Source: Hymenobacter qilianensis (lineage in GTDB: Bacteria > Bacteroidota > Bacteroidia > Cytophagales > Hymenobacteraceae). Taken from it: a DNA stretch of 64,000 nucleotides. Positions 8,446 to 19,300 of this stretch are shown in pieces. The position numbers and the translations under genes are program-made. Below the pieces are notes generated by a model. That model did not search any database, had not been told where the DNA came from, and worked only from the letters and a program-made list of their open reading frames with translations. Numbering within the stretch: the first letter of the stretch is position 1; each line of letters opens with the position of its first letter. The DNA lies in assembly GCF_014489555.1 (NCBI RefSeq), contig NZ_CP060784.1, forward strand, positions 868,001-932,000, in the 5' to 3' direction.

Positions 8446-9849
8446 ATGGCCTCTATTATACTACTTTCCGTTCTTGGCATCGCCAACCTGTTTTTAGGCT
8501 TTCTGCGCTCCAACCGCATGCTGCTGCCTGCAGCTATGGTTATTCTGCTGATCGTCTTCGGAGCCAATTTGTACGATTGGAACGCACCCGCCCAGTCGTA
8601 TTTCAACAACATGCTCACCATCGACCGGTTTTCGGTGGCGTTTACGGGCATTGTGGTGCTGACCACGCTGTTGCTGCTGCCGTTCTCCCAAAAATACGTG
8701 CGCGACAACGAGGCCAACCTCGCTGAGTATTACTCCCTGTTGCTGTTCTCGCTCGTGGGGGCCATTATGATGGTGAGCTACGACAACCTACTCATGCTAT
8801 TCGTGGGTATCGAAATCCTGAGTATTTCCATGTACGTGGTGGCCGGCTCCGATAAGCGCAACGTGCGCTCCAACGAAGCCTCGCTGAAGTACTTTCTGAT
8901 GGGCTCGTTTGCCACCGGCATTTTGCTGTTTGGTATCGCCTTGGTATATGGGTCAACTGGTGCATTTCAGCTCAGCGAAATCGGGATGGCCGTTACAAAT
9001 CCTGCCAACGACTCGCTGCGCCCCATGCTCTACATCGGCATTCTGCTGATGCTCATCGGTATTGGCTTTAAGGTATCGGCTGCACCCTTCCACTATTGGA
9101 CGCCCGATGTTTATGAAGGCACGCCCACCTTTTTCGCGGCCTTTATGAGTACCGTGGTGAAAACGGCTGGCTTCGCGGCATTTCTGAAACTGCTGGTGCA
9201 GGCTTTTCCCGCCGCGCAGGGCTTCTGGATTCCTACCATTGTGGCCATGTGCGCGCTTACGCTGCTTATCGGCAATGTGGGCGCCGTAGCCCAGCAGAGC
9301 GTAAAGCGTATGCTCGCTTATTCCAGCATTTCGCACGCTGGCTATCTGCTTATTGGCTTGGTAGCCTTCAACGGCGAGCTCAGCGGACTTTCGGCCAACG
9401 GCATATTCTTCTACTCTTTAGCGTACTCCATCGCTACTATTGCGGCCTTCGCGGTGCTTAAGCTCGTGCACGATCAGCGCCAGCGTGAAGACTACGACGG
9501 CTTGAACGGCTTGGCGCGCACCAATCCGCTCCTGGCTTTCGTGATGACGATTGCCATGCTTTCCCTGGCTGGTATTCCGCTTACGGGGGGCTTTTTTGGC
9601 AAGTTTTTCCTCTTCGGTGCCGCTGTCGACAAAGGCTACATTGGCCTAGTTGTCTTCGCCGTGATCATGTCGATGGTCGGTATTTACTATTACCTGCGTC
9701 CCATCATCGCGATGTACATGAAGCCCGCCGATAATGAGGCTGACACTCCAATAGCTGTAGGTGGTTTCCAATCGGCAGTGCTGATTGCGTTGGTTGTGCT
9801 CACGGTTGTATTAGGCGTACTGCCGGGCTTGGTAAGCGGAGTTTTATAG
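8446..9849 (+). CDS. nuoN: NADH-quinone oxidoreductase subunit N
   Basis: The 467-residue polytopic protein is the third antiporter-like subunit of complex I. It shows MLFVGIEILSISMYVVAG, the conserved KVSAAPFHYWTPDVYEGTPT, KRMLAYSSISHAGY and LSLAGIPLTGGFFGKF. The last Gly-Gly is written with an intact G6 run at 9586. It is the last gene of the nuoKLMN run and is followed by a strong terminator. Confidence 0.95.
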   Translation: MASIILLSVLGIANLFLGFLRSNRMLLPAAMVILLIVFGANLYDWNAPAQSYFNNMLTIDRFSVAFTGIVVLTTLLLLPFSQKYVRDNEANLAEYYSLLLFSLVGAIMMVSYDNLLMLFVGIEILSISMYVVAGSDKRNVRSNEASLKYFLMGSFATGILLFGIALVYGSTGAFQLSEIGMAVTNPANDSLRPMLYIGILLMLIGIGFKVSAAPFHYWTPDVYEGTPTFFAAFMSTVVKTAGFAAFLKLLVQAFPAAQGFWIPTIVAMCALTLLIGNVGAVAQQSVKRMLAYSSISHAGYLLIGLVAFNGELSGLSANGIFFYSLAYSIATIAAFAVLKLVHDQRQREDYDGLNGLARTNPLLAFVMTIAMLSLAGIPLTGGFFGKFFLFGAAVDKGYIGLVVFAVIMSMVGIYYYLRPIIAMYMKPADNEADTPIAVGGFQSAVLIALVVLTVVLGVLPGLVSGVL

Positions 9850-9873
9850 AAGCAAGGTCAGAATTAACTTACT

Positions 9874-9907
9874 AAAAAGGAGCAGCTGGTCAGCCGCTCC
9901 TTTTTTT
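9874..9907. terminator. Terminator after nuoN
   Basis: AAAAAGGAGC and GCTCCTTTTTTT arms flank a 12-base loop between convergent genes, so it can serve both strands. Confidence 0.8.
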
Positions 9908-9924
9908 ATGTATATGAGCCTTCT

Positions 9925-10563
9925 TTATTTAACGCCTAACAATTGCCGGAAATCATTTTCGATATTCTGCATGACCACCGGAATGGCTTTGCGCACTATC
10001 TCCGAAGCCATTTGCGCCTTCCCAAAGTCCGGACGAAAACCATTATTTCCCAGTATAAATCCCGACGAATTATACTGCTGCATGCTATCGAAATAGCTGT
10101 TGCGCAGCGCATCTAGCTGGACACACGACTCCAGGGAAAAGAAAATCTTATTCTCCGTGTAATATTTCAGGAACGCGTCATAAGCTTGGCTGGCGGTTTT
10201 GATGCGCTCGTCCTCCTCCTGATCGGCGTCGGTGTGAATGAATTTCAGCGTAGCCGTCATTTCTTTCAGCGCCGCATTCAGGCTCACTATTTTTTGGTAA
10301 AGACTTTCCAGCACGAGCATTCGCTTTTCGTGGAGGCGCGAGTCCTTGGTGTTGGCCAGCTGTAGCTCGGCCCGAAACTGCTCCAGACTGCGGTCAAGTT
10401 GGGCCTTGAACTCAATCGACTTGCCTTCCAACTCCTTTTCGTAGGCCCGAAACCGCATTTTCAGAAATTGCTCGCCCAGCGCCTTTGCCACCCACGAGGC
10501 CGCCCCAATCAGCAGCGCATACACGCTGATATTTGCCAGGATTTCGCTCCAGTTTAGCTCCAT
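9925..10563 (-). CDS. Single-span membrane protein with coiled coil, unknown function
   Basis: Not recognised. From ATG 10563 (MELNWSEI) the product has about 212 residues: one membrane helix (about 9-28), then a long charged coiled coil (FLKMRFRAYEKELEGKSIEF, continuing to about residue 100), then a helical C-terminal half. ATG 10572 is an equally possible start; the furthest upstream start would add 17-20 polar residues. It stands alone between two terminators. The shape recalls cytoplasmic helical-bundle proteins anchored in the inner membrane, but no catalytic motif is visible. Confidence 0.7.
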   Translation of the reverse strand: MELNWSEILANISVYALLIGAASWVAKALGEQFLKMRFRAYEKELEGKSIEFKAQLDRSLEQFRAELQLANTKDSRLHEKRMLVLESLYQKIVSLNAALKEMTATLKFIHTDADQEEDERIKTASQAYDAFLKYYTENKIFFSLESCVQLDALRNSYFDSMQQYNSSGFILGNNGFRPDFGKAQMASEIVRKAIPVVMQNIENDFRQLLGVK

Positions 10564-10684
10564 TGCTACCATTCTATCTACCTGAATACCGCGGCGTCCG
10601 GCCTGATTCACGCTGCCGGACAAATGCTCGTCAACTGTTGACTATAATAACTTCTGGGGGGCATTTTAGTGCCCAATTGCTCAT

Positions 10685-10719
10685 AAAAAAGCCCCCTGAT
10701 TGGATAAGGAGGCTTTTTA
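10685..10719 (-). terminator. Terminator downstream of the OmpA-like gene
   Basis: AAAAAAGCCCCCT and AGGAGGCTTTTT arms with one C-A mismatch lie just past the stop of the minus-strand OmpA-family gene. Confidence 0.6.
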
Positions 10720-10739
10720 GAGAATGATAAATTCAGGCT

Positions 10740-12137
10740 CTACTTGCGGGTTACGCGCAGGCTGATGCGGCGGTTGAGGGCGCGGCCGTCCTCGGTGTCG
10801 TTGCTGGCAATAGGGATTTTCTGGCCGTAGCCTTTGCTGGTGATTCGGGTAGCGTCAATGCCCATGTCCACGAGCACGGCCATTGCCGCGTTCGCACGGT
10901 CCTCGCTCATTTTCATATTGCCCGCAAAGCTGCCGCTGTTATCGGTGTAGCCACCGATGCGCACTTTGGCGCGGGGAAAGTTTTTCAGGATAGCCGCCAC
11001 GTTTTGCAGCTGCTGCTGCGACTCTGGCGTGAGCGTAGCGCTGGACGGCGCGAAATACACCCGATCAAAACTGATCCATCCCTTCGTCCGATTCACCGAA
11101 TCAACCTGAGCAACATCACTCGCTAAAAACTGATACAGCTTGTGCTCGGTTGAGTTGGAGCCTACCATTAGCCGCGTGCCATCGCCCATCTTAATCAGCG
11201 TGGGAAGGCCCGTGTCGTAGATATAGTTGCCGGTAGCCTCGTCGTAGCGCCCCTGGGAAGTGCTGGTGCTAGTAGCGGTAGCTGCGGGCACCGCCGCAAC
11301 CTCTTCGGTATTTTCAGTCAGGCGATTGAAGCCCAGATTTATACGGTCTTGCCCCAGAAAATACCCAAGAGCGGCCGCCACTGCAACCAACAATATTCCC
11401 AGGCCTAGCCAATTGGATGACCAGATGGAGGCTTTTGCCGGCGCGGCTTCGGGCTGGTAATAGTCGCCTATGGCTGCCACACGGCGGTTTTGCACCCCAA
11501 CAACCTCAGGGCTATAATTCGTCCCATTATCACGTACGTCAAAACTCATAGGACTCGGCCGAGGAATCGTCTGAGTCTGGCCTAGCCCCTGGGTTTGGGA
11601 CTGAGACTGCGGCTGCGGAGCATGAGGACGAACCAGATCGGGCTGAATTGCTGCTACCATTCGGCGCTGCTCCTGCAACCACTGGCTTAAGCCCTGCGCA
11701 TCCAACTCATTCTCAGCAGCATGCCGACCTAATATTCCTAGCGTAATGGGTGTGGTCAACCCCAGCAGGTTATTCACGGTCGTATTCTGGCTACCAGCGC
11801 TATCGGCCACAGTCTCCACGGTGCTGCTGTAGCGGTCACTAAGCAAAGATCTCATCAATTCAGCGCCCCGGCTCTGCCATCCGCCGCCACCTATCAACCG
11901 GCCACTGGATGGCCGCAATACGCCCTGCTCATGCGCCTCCCGGGCCATGCTCCACAGTACCTCGCCTCCACCAGCCTGCTCAGCTAAGCCCGTCAGACTA
12001 TTTATTACCAAGGCAGTAACCCTCGACAGTGCTCTCTCAATGCTGGCATCGCTCTCTCCTACCGCAGCTACCCCAGTTTGCCGCATAGCCTCTGTAGTGA
12101 AGCAATTCTTAACGGCTTCCAGTAAGTTGTAAGTCAT
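10740..12137 (-). CDS. DUF937 - transmembrane - OmpA-like peptidoglycan-binding protein
   Basis: The 465-residue protein joins an N-terminal DUF937-like helical domain (about 1-165; LLGLTTPITLGILGRHAAE is typical), a Gln/Pro-rich linker, one membrane helix (about 228-247, GLGILLVAVAAALGYFLG) and a C-terminal OmpA domain (about 350-465). The OmpA domain has the peptidoglycan-binding pattern GGYTDNSGS...SEDRA and ends NRRISLRVTRK. Family knowledge says the OmpA domain binds diaminopimelate in the wall; what DUF937 does is not established. It is monocistronic with a terminator downstream. The 12138-12424 spacer upstream is AT-rich and I see nothing definite in it. Confidence 0.85.
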   Translation of the reverse strand: MTYNLLEAVKNCFTTEAMRQTGVAAVGESDASIERALSRVTALVINSLTGLAEQAGGGEVLWSMAREAHEQGVLRPSSGRLIGGGGWQSRGAELMRSLLSDRYSSTVETVADSAGSQNTTVNNLLGLTTPITLGILGRHAAENELDAQGLSQWLQEQRRMVAAIQPDLVRPHAPQPQSQSQTQGLGQTQTIPRPSPMSFDVRDNGTNYSPEVVGVQNRRVAAIGDYYQPEAAPAKASIWSSNWLGLGILLVAVAAALGYFLGQDRINLGFNRLTENTEEVAAVPAATATSTSTSQGRYDEATGNYIYDTGLPTLIKMGDGTRLMVGSNSTEHKLYQFLASDVAQVDSVNRTKGWISFDRVYFAPSSATLTPESQQQLQNVAAILKNFPRAKVRIGGYTDNSGSFAGNMKMSEDRANAAMAVLVDMGIDATRITSKGYGQKIPIASNDTEDGRALNRRISLRVTRK

Positions 12138-12424
12138 AGCTATTCAGGAATATGTAAACGAAAGAGTGTATAATAATACAAATTTTTATGGAATTTATTC
12201 CATACATAAAAATACAAAACATTGAACGCCAATACCATATAATATTTCTCGCATCTTATCAATTTAGCAATAGTAAACCTACTTATTCTAACCCGGCCAT
12301 TCGCCTCAACGGTTGAATCCCAGCTTGCTTATCAGATAGCCCACCTGCTTTATCAACACTCATTACGAGTCAGCGCCCTACAATGACGACACTATTAAGC
12401 TGAATTTTTTTAGGCTATTGCTTA

Positions 12425-13219
12425 TCACAACCGCCGCATCACGGCACTTACTTCATCGGCATACACCACTGCATCATCATTAAATGGCTCGTCGCCCCGA
12501 AATTTCTGGAGCACGCGGGCCGTGGTAATAATGTCTTTCTGGCAGTACTTGACGATGCGCGGCAAGTCCTTTTCATCATAATACACGCGGGCTACGTCGC
12601 CGCCATTGATATCGTCTTTGGGCGTGGGAATACCGAACATGGCCGCCAGCAGCGGCAGCGAGGTGTAGGATTTCCGGTCGCCGAACTTCCACAGTTCCAT
12701 GGTATCGAAGTGCGCCACTTCCCACGGTTTTTTGCCGGCAATATCAAGCTGCGGCGGCAGCGGCAGCCCGTTGATGAGCAAACGACGCCCCAGGTAAGGA
12801 AAATCAAACTCTTTACCGTTGTGAGCGCAAAGCAAGTACTGCGGCTTGCGAGCCAGCAGCGCGGAAAACTCACGCAGCATCAGCTTCTCGTCTTCATCGG
12901 CGAAAGACTTCACGCGGAAGCGCCAGGTTTCCTCTTGCTTGTCGAAGTTGAAGCAGCCCACCGAAATGCACACCACCCGTCCAAACTCGGCGTAGATGCC
13001 GGCCTGGGCAAATAAGCTCGCCGCCTCCAGGTGAGAAGGCATGGGCTCTACTTCCTCAGCGCTGGTGCGCCAGCCTTTGTCGCGGCGCAGGGCATGACAC
13101 TTGTGCTCCCACAGCAGCCGCAGCATGTCGTTCAGCTCGTCGTGGCAGCCCACGCACGGCACCGTTTCAATGTCCAGGACAAAGATTTGGTCGAGGGGAG
13201 TTTTGCGCAGAATCTGCAT
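12425..13219 (-). CDS. Predicted 3'-5' exonuclease related to the PolB exonuclease domain
   Basis: The 264-residue protein carries the DEDDy signature: Exo I FVLDIETVP, Exo II HNGKEFDFPYLGRR and Exo III YCQKDIITT, matching the stand-alone DNA_pol_B_exo2-like family that has no polymerase domain. Such enzymes are expected to trim 3' DNA or RNA ends with two metal ions. An unusual CVGC pair follows Exo I. It has its own predicted promoter upstream. The biological substrate is unknown. Confidence 0.85.
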   Translation of the reverse strand: MQILRKTPLDQIFVLDIETVPCVGCHDELNDMLRLLWEHKCHALRRDKGWRTSAEEVEPMPSHLEAASLFAQAGIYAEFGRVVCISVGCFNFDKQEETWRFRVKSFADEDEKLMLREFSALLARKPQYLLCAHNGKEFDFPYLGRRLLINGLPLPPQLDIAGKKPWEVAHFDTMELWKFGDRKSYTSLPLLAAMFGIPTPKDDINGGDVARVYYDEKDLPRIVKYCQKDIITTARVLQKFRGDEPFNDDAVVYADEVSAVMRRL

Positions 13220-13249
13220 GGTGTGAGTGTGGCTAGCGGGCTATAGTGC

Positions 13250-13282
13250 CGAAGATAGCATTTTTGGGCTCTGGGGGGCAAA
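13250..13282 (-). promoter_or_regulatory. Predicted promoter of the PolB-like exonuclease gene
   Basis: On the minus strand TTTG (13282-13279), a 21-base spacer that starts with C6, then TATCTTCG (13257-13250), close to the Bacteroidota -33/-7 pattern. Confidence 0.55.
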
Positions 13283-13307
13283 TTTTATCCTTTTACGTAG
13301 TTGAGCG

Positions 13308-13355
13308 AAAATGAGAGCGGCACCTGCAAATGCAGGTGCCGCTCTCATTTTCAAC
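13308..13355. terminator. Long terminator hairpin after aspS
   Basis: A perfect stem of about 21 bp (GAAAATGAGAGCGGCACC... and its complement) with an AAAT loop and flanking A and T tracts follows the aspS stop on the minus strand. Confidence 0.85.
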
Positions 13356-13370
13356 GAATTAAATAAGACT

Positions 13371-15171
13371 TTACTTCCCTATCACCGCCGTAGCGATACT
13401 CAGTTCCTTTAATTGCGCGCCAGAAATGGGCGAAGGCGAGTCAATCATCACGTCGCGGCCGGAGTTGTTTTTGGGGAAGGCGATGAAGTCGCGGATGGAG
13501 TCGGCGCCACCGAAGAGGCTGCAGAGGCGGTCGAAACCGAAGGCGATGCCGCCGTGGGGCGGAGCGCCGTACTCGAAGGCATCGAGCAGGAAGCCAAACT
13601 GCGCTTTCGCCTCTTCATCGGAGAAGCCAAGCAGCGAGAACATACGCGCCTGCACCGTGCGGTCGTGGATACGGATGGAGCCGCCCCCCACTTCCACCCC
13701 GTTAATCACCATGTCATAAGCATTGGCGCGCACCTGCCCAATGGTTTCGGGGCTGTCGAGCAGGGCCATATCCTCGGGCTTCGGTGAGGTGAAGGGGTGG
13801 TGCATGGCGAAGTAGCGATTTTCCTCCTCGTTGAATTCGAGCAAGGGAAAATCGACGACCCACAGTGGGGAGAACGTGTCTTTGTCGCGCAGGCCCATGC
13901 GCTGCCCAATTTCCAGACGCAGCTCCGACAGCGCCTTGCGCGTGCGGTTAGCCTCGCCGGCCAGAATGAGCAGCAAGTCGCCGGGTGCGGCATTGAAAGC
14001 GGCTTTCCACTGCTGTAGTATTTCCTGCGAATAAAACTTGTCCACCGACGATTTTACGCTGCCGTCCGACTCTACGCGGCCGTAGATGAGGCCCGTAGCG
14101 CCAATCTGAGGACGCTTTACAAACTCGGTTAGCTCATCGAGCTGCTTGCGCGTGTACACGGCGCTGTTGATGGCGTTGATTCCGACTACCAATTCCGCGC
14201 TTTCAAACACCGGGAAGCTCTGGCCCGACACTAAATCCTGCGTCTGCGCGCTCGTGGGGGCATTTTTTCGGTATTCTTCAGCTCTACAAACTTCATTTCA
14301 AAGCGCGTGTCGGGCTTGTCGTTGCCGTAGAAGCGCATGGCATCGGCGTAGGTCATGCGCGGCAAGGTTCCTATTTCCAGGCCTTTCACTTCTTTAAACA
14401 GGTACTGCACCAAGCCTTCAAACGTGCGCAGAATGTCTTCCTGCTCCACAAACGACATTTCGCAGTCAATCTGGGTGAACTCGGGTTGACGGTCGGCGCG
14501 CAGGTCTTCGTCGCGGAAGCACTTCACAATCTGAAAATAGCGGTCGAAGCCCGACACCATCAGCAGCTGCTTGAACGTCTGGGGCGACTGAGGCAAGGCG
14601 TAGAACTCGCCCGGATTCATGCGCGAAGGTACCACAAAGTCGCGGGCACCTTCCGGGGTGCTTTTTATGAGCACAGGCGTTTCTACTTCAATGAATTCCT
14701 GTCCATCTAGGAAGCGGCGCGTGGCCTGGGCCACGCGGTGCCGCAACTCCAGATTGCGGCGCACAGGCGAGCGGCGCAAATCCAGGTAGCGGTACTTCAT
14801 GCGCAGGTCGTCGCCGCCGTCGGTGTCGTCTTCGATGAGGAAGGGGGCAATTTGGCGGGGTTCAGCACATCCAGCTTCTCCACCCGAATCTCGATGTTGC
14901 CGGTCGGCATCTTGTCGTTTTTGGAGTGGCGCTCGGCTACTTTGCCCGTCACGCAGAGCACAAACTCACGGCCCAACTGCCGGGCCTGCTCCCGAACTTC
15001 GGCCGTTTCAACGCCTTCTTCCAGAGCCAATTGAGTGAGGCCATAACGGTCGCGCAGATCAATCCAGAGGATGCCGCCTTTGTCGCGGGTGCGCTGCACC
15101 CAGCCGCAAAGAGTAACAGATTGGCCAACGTGGTCGAGGCGAAGTTCGCCGCAGGTATGGGTACGGAGCAT
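13371..15171 (-). CDS. aspS: Aspartyl-tRNA synthetase (two apparent frameshifts)
   Basis: Class II synthetase charging tRNA-Asp. It has the OB-fold anticodon domain ([18 protein letters not shown]), motif 2 ([18 protein letters not shown]), a GAD insertion and motif 3 (GIAFGFDRL). Start ATG 15171 ([10 protein letters not shown]). The frame breaks at the G5 runs 14843-14847 and 14256-14260 on the + strand. One added C on the coding strand at each restores [20 protein letters not shown] and [17 protein letters not shown] and gives 600 residues, the normal length. An essential single-copy enzyme is unlikely to be broken twice, so I read these as sequence errors. A third G/C6 run in the gene (about 13683) is intact. 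Confidence 0.93.
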
Positions 15172-15212
15172 GTGCTGGAGGATTCGGTAAGAAGTAATCG
15201 GTGCTTGGACAG

Positions 15213-15241
15213 CGAAGGTAGGAAGTAATGCCGGGCTCAAA
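15213..15241 (-). promoter_or_regulatory. Predicted aspS promoter
   Basis: Minus strand TTTG (15241-15238), a 17-base spacer and TACCTTCG (15220-15213), about 40 bases before the chosen aspS ATG; this also argues against starts further upstream. Confidence 0.55.
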
Positions 15242-15437
15242 AATTCAGGGGAGCCCGCGGCTTTATTTTTTCGGAGCTGTAATATCCGTGTGCTGGCCGC
15301 GATGTATGGCTTATCTGACTTAAAAGATAATGCGAAGGAAGGGCAACTATTATAGCCTAAGCGCTATCTTTCAGCTGGTTCTTTCCGCCATTTCCACTCT
15401 ATAGCTTCATTTCTTATTTCCCTACTTCTCCGCACAC

Positions 15438-16334
15438 ATGGCCCTCGTCATTAAAAACCTGTCGAAAACCTACTCCAACGGCGTGCAGGCCCTGCGCGAC
15501 GTGAACCTCACCATCCCGACGGGCATGTTTGGCCTGCTGGGGCCCAATGGCGCGGGCAAGTCGAGTTTGATGCGCACCATTGCCACCCTGCAAGAGGCCG
15601 ACAGCGGCAGCATTCACCTGGATGAGCTGGACGTGCTGCGCGAAAAAGATGCAGTTCGCCGCATTCTGGGCTATTTGCCCCAGGAGTTTGGCGTGTATCC
15701 GAAAGTAGCCGCTGAGGATTTGCTTGATCATTTTGCGGTGCTCAAAGGTCTTTCCGACAGCAAGGAGCGCAAGGCTACGGTGGCGGCTCTGTTACACAAA
15801 ACCAATCTCTACGAAGTGCGTCGCAAGAATCTGGGGGGCTATTCTGGAGGTATGAAGCAGCGTTTTGGCATTGCGCAGGCTTTGCTCGGCAACCCGCGCC
15901 TTATTATCGTGGATGAGCCCACGGCCGGCCTCGATCCGGCGGAGCGCAACCGCTTCCACAACCTGCTGAGCGAGATTGGCGAGAATATTATCGTGATTCT
16001 GAGCACCCACATTGTATCGGATGTGAGCGACTTGTGCCGCAACATGGCCATTATCAATAAAGGCCAGGTGCTGCTTACCGGCGACCCGCTGGTGGTGATG
16101 AACGAGCTACAAGGTCAGGTGTGGCGCCGCGCCATTGCCAAAGACCAGCTGCCCGCCTTGCAGCAGGAGCAGCAGGTCATTTCGTCGCGCCTATATGCCG
16201 GCCAAACCATTGTGCACGTGGTCAGCGACGGCTCACCGGGCCCGGACTATGAGCCCGTTACGCCTTCTTTGGAGGATGTGTATTTCGCCCGCATTTCGGA
16301 AGCCGAGCGGGCCCGCGCGATGGCACAGGCTTAA
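15438..16334 (+). CDS. ABC transporter ATP-binding protein
   Basis: The 298-residue ATPase shows Walker A (GPNGAGKSS, about 36-44), Q-loop (LPQEFGVYP), signature GGYSGGMKQR, Walker B (LIIVDEPTAGLDP) and the H-loop (STHIVSD). The C-terminal tail is typical of ATPases that drive ABC-2-type permeases. The fused permease/M1 peptidase starts 44 bases downstream, so the two probably form one transporter. An intact G6 run at 15832 encodes the Gly-Gly just before the signature. Confidence 0.92.
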   Translation: MALVIKNLSKTYSNGVQALRDVNLTIPTGMFGLLGPNGAGKSSLMRTIATLQEADSGSIHLDELDVLREKDAVRRILGYLPQEFGVYPKVAAEDLLDHFAVLKGLSDSKERKATVAALLHKTNLYEVRRKNLGGYSGGMKQRFGIAQALLGNPRLIIVDEPTAGLDPAERNRFHNLLSEIGENIIVILSTHIVSDVSDLCRNMAIINKGQVLLTGDPLVVMNELQGQVWRRAIAKDQLPALQQEQQVISSRLYAGQTIVHVVSDGSPGPDYEPVTPSLEDVYFARISEAERARAMAQA

Positions 16335-16377
16335 GGCTTAGCTCGTTGCATCCTCTTCCTCCCCAAAACTTCTTCTC

Positions 16378-19300
16378 ATGTTTCTGCAAATATTCCGGTT
16401 TGAGCTGTGGTACCGACTGCGCCGACCCGCTACCTATATCTACTTCGGTATTCTGCTGTTGCTGGCTTTGCTCCTGATGCTCACCTCGGGGGCTTTTTTA
16501 AGGGCTTGGCCGTGAGTGTAGGCAGTAAGGTATTCGTCAATTCGCCTTTCTCCCTCAACGGCTATACCACAGTGCTTACCCTGGTGCCGGGCGTGCTGCT
16601 GATTTCGGCCATGTTCGGGCCGGCCATCCTGCGCGATTTCGACACCCGTATGCACCCGCTGCTCTTTACTACGCCCATCTCGCGGCTGGGATATCTGGGC
16701 GGGCGCTTCGCGGGCACGCTCGTTATTACCATGCTGGTACTTAGTGGTATTGCTGTAGGCTTGTTTATTGGAACGCTGATTCCGGGCATGCCGGCCGACC
16801 GAATTGGGCCGCAGCGGCTACTGAATTATCTGAACCCCTACTTCACGGTGGTACTGCCCAACGTGGTACTTATGGGGGGCATTTTCTTTGCCTTGGGCAC
16901 GCTCACGCGCAAGGCGCTGGCGACGTATGTGGGCAGCATCGTGTTTTTGGTGCTGTATTTTGTGGCCCAAAGCCAGCTCTCCGACCTCGACAACCAAACC
17001 ATCGGCAGCTTGCTTGACCCGATGGGCAGCGGCGCTACCCGCCAGCTCACCAAATACTGGACAACGGCCGACAAAAACACCCAGCTGGTGCCGCTCACAG
17101 GCTTGCTGCTCCTTAACCGCCTAGTGTGGCTGGGCGTGGCCTTGGCGCTATTAGCCTTCTGCTTTTGGCGTTTCCGCTTCGCTCAAAGTGCCGCCGAGGG
17201 CCCCGTACGCCGCCGCGCGGAGCGGCCCGGTCTGGATGTAGTGCCCGCTACGGCCAACGTAGTGCTCCCGCGCGTGCACCAGCAGTTTGGCACCGGCCAA
17301 TACCTGCGGCAGTGGGCCCGTCTGACCAAGCTGGAGTTTCTCGACATCATCCGCAGCCCTTATTTCATCGCGATTGTGGTAGCGGGCCTCGCGTTTTTGC
17401 TGGCCGCAGCTTTCCAGATCGGGAAGATTTTTGACACCCGAACCTTTCCCGTTACGGCGCAGGTGGCTTTTATTTTGTCGGGGTCGTTTAGCCTTTTCTC
17501 ACTGGCTATCATCACCTTTTATGCTGGCGAGCTGGTGTGGCGGGAACGGGATGCTCATCTGAATCAGATTTATGATGCTCTGCCCCTGCCCAACTGGGTG
17601 CCCTTAGCTTCTAAGCTGGCGGCCCTGCTGCTGGTACCGGTGGTTCTGCAAGTAATTGTGCTGGTTTGCGGCCTGCTGACGCAGATTTTCTCCGGCTACT
17701 ACCAATTCGAGTTGGGCCTGTACTTCCAATACTTGTTCGGGCTGCGCCTTATCGATTACTGGCTGCTCGTGGTGCTGGCCATAGCGGTGCACGTGCTTGT
17801 GAATCATAAGTATCTGGGGCACTTCGTGATGCTGCTCTATTACATGTTCACGCTTTTTGCGAGCCAGATCGGCATAGAGCACAACCTGGCAATCTACGGC
17901 TCCGACCCCGGCGTGCAGTACTCGGCTCTGAACAAATTTGGTCACTTTATTGGGCCGTTTTTGTGGTTTAAGCTGTATTGGGCGGGTTTGGCGCTGGTGC
18001 TGGCCGTGGGGGCCAATTTGCTGTGGGTGCGCGGCACCGAAACCAGCGCCAATGTGCGCCAGAAACTGGCTGGCAGCCGCTTTACCGGCCCCGCCCGATT
18101 GGCCATGGGTGCAGGCCTGCTCACCTTTTTGGTGGTGGGGGGCTTTATTTACTACAATACCAATGTGCTCAACCGCTACCAGGGCTCCAAAACGCAGGAG
18201 AAGCTGACCGTGGAATTTGAGCGCAAATACAGCCGCCTGGGCAAACGCCCGCAGCCCCGCATTACGGCGGTGGAGGTGCAGGCCGATCTGTTTCCGAGCC
18301 GGCAGGAAGTGCGCCTGCGCGGACAGTACTGGCTGCGCAACAAAACGGCTACACCCATCGATTCGGTGCAGCTGAACCTCCCGCAAGAGGCGCGCATTCG
18401 CCTGCTCGCTCTCGGCGCGGCCGGCGCGGCCCCGGCCCGCACGGTACTCGCCGATTCGCTGCTGGGCTTCTATGTGCAGCGCTTGCCGCAGCCGCTGGCT
18501 CCCGGCGACTCCTTGCCCCTGCGCTTCGATTTGTATTACGCGGCCCCTGGTTTTGAGAACGTGACGAACCGCACCAGCGTCGTGTACAATGGTACATTTA
18601 TCAATAGCCAACTGCTGCCCAACATTGGCTATAATCCGCAGGCCGAAATCAGCGACGAGGATACGCGCAAGGACTATAATTTGCCCCCCAAGCCGCGTAT
18701 GGCCTCGCTCACCGACACCGCTGCCCGCCGTAACACCTATATCAGCCACGACTCCGACTGGGTGCGCTTTGCCGCCACCGTTAGTACCGAGCCCGACCAG
18801 TTGGCGCTAGCCCCTGGCTATTTGAAAAAAGAATGGACTGAGAATGGCCGCCGTTATTTCCGCTACGAAATGGACGCGCCTATTCTCAACTTTTACTCTT
18901 TCCAATCGGCCCGCTATGCGGTGCGCAAAGCCAAGTGGAACGACGTGGATATTGCCATTTATTACCAGCCCGGCCACGAGTACAACCTCGACCGCATGGT
19001 GCGTGGCGTGCAGGATGCGCTGACGTATTACACCAAAAACTTTGGCCCGTATCAGCATCGCCAAGTGCGAATCATTGAGTTTCCGGGCTACCAGACGTTT
19101 GCCCAAAGCTTTCCGAACACCATTCCCTACTCCGAGAATATCGGTTTTATCGCCAAAATAGACTCCGCCGACCCCGAGGACGTGGACTACCCCTACTACG
19201 TGACGGCCCACGAGGTAGCGCACCAGTGGTGGGCGCACCAGGTTATTGGGGCCAACGTGCAGGGCTCCACGATGATGTCGGAAACTTTGTCGCAGTACGC

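Noticed and set aside
17604..18749. 381-codon open frame on the minus strand
   Set aside because: It is antisense to the well-supported permease/M1 peptidase gene and shows low-complexity, family-free sequence typical of GC-rich shadow frames.
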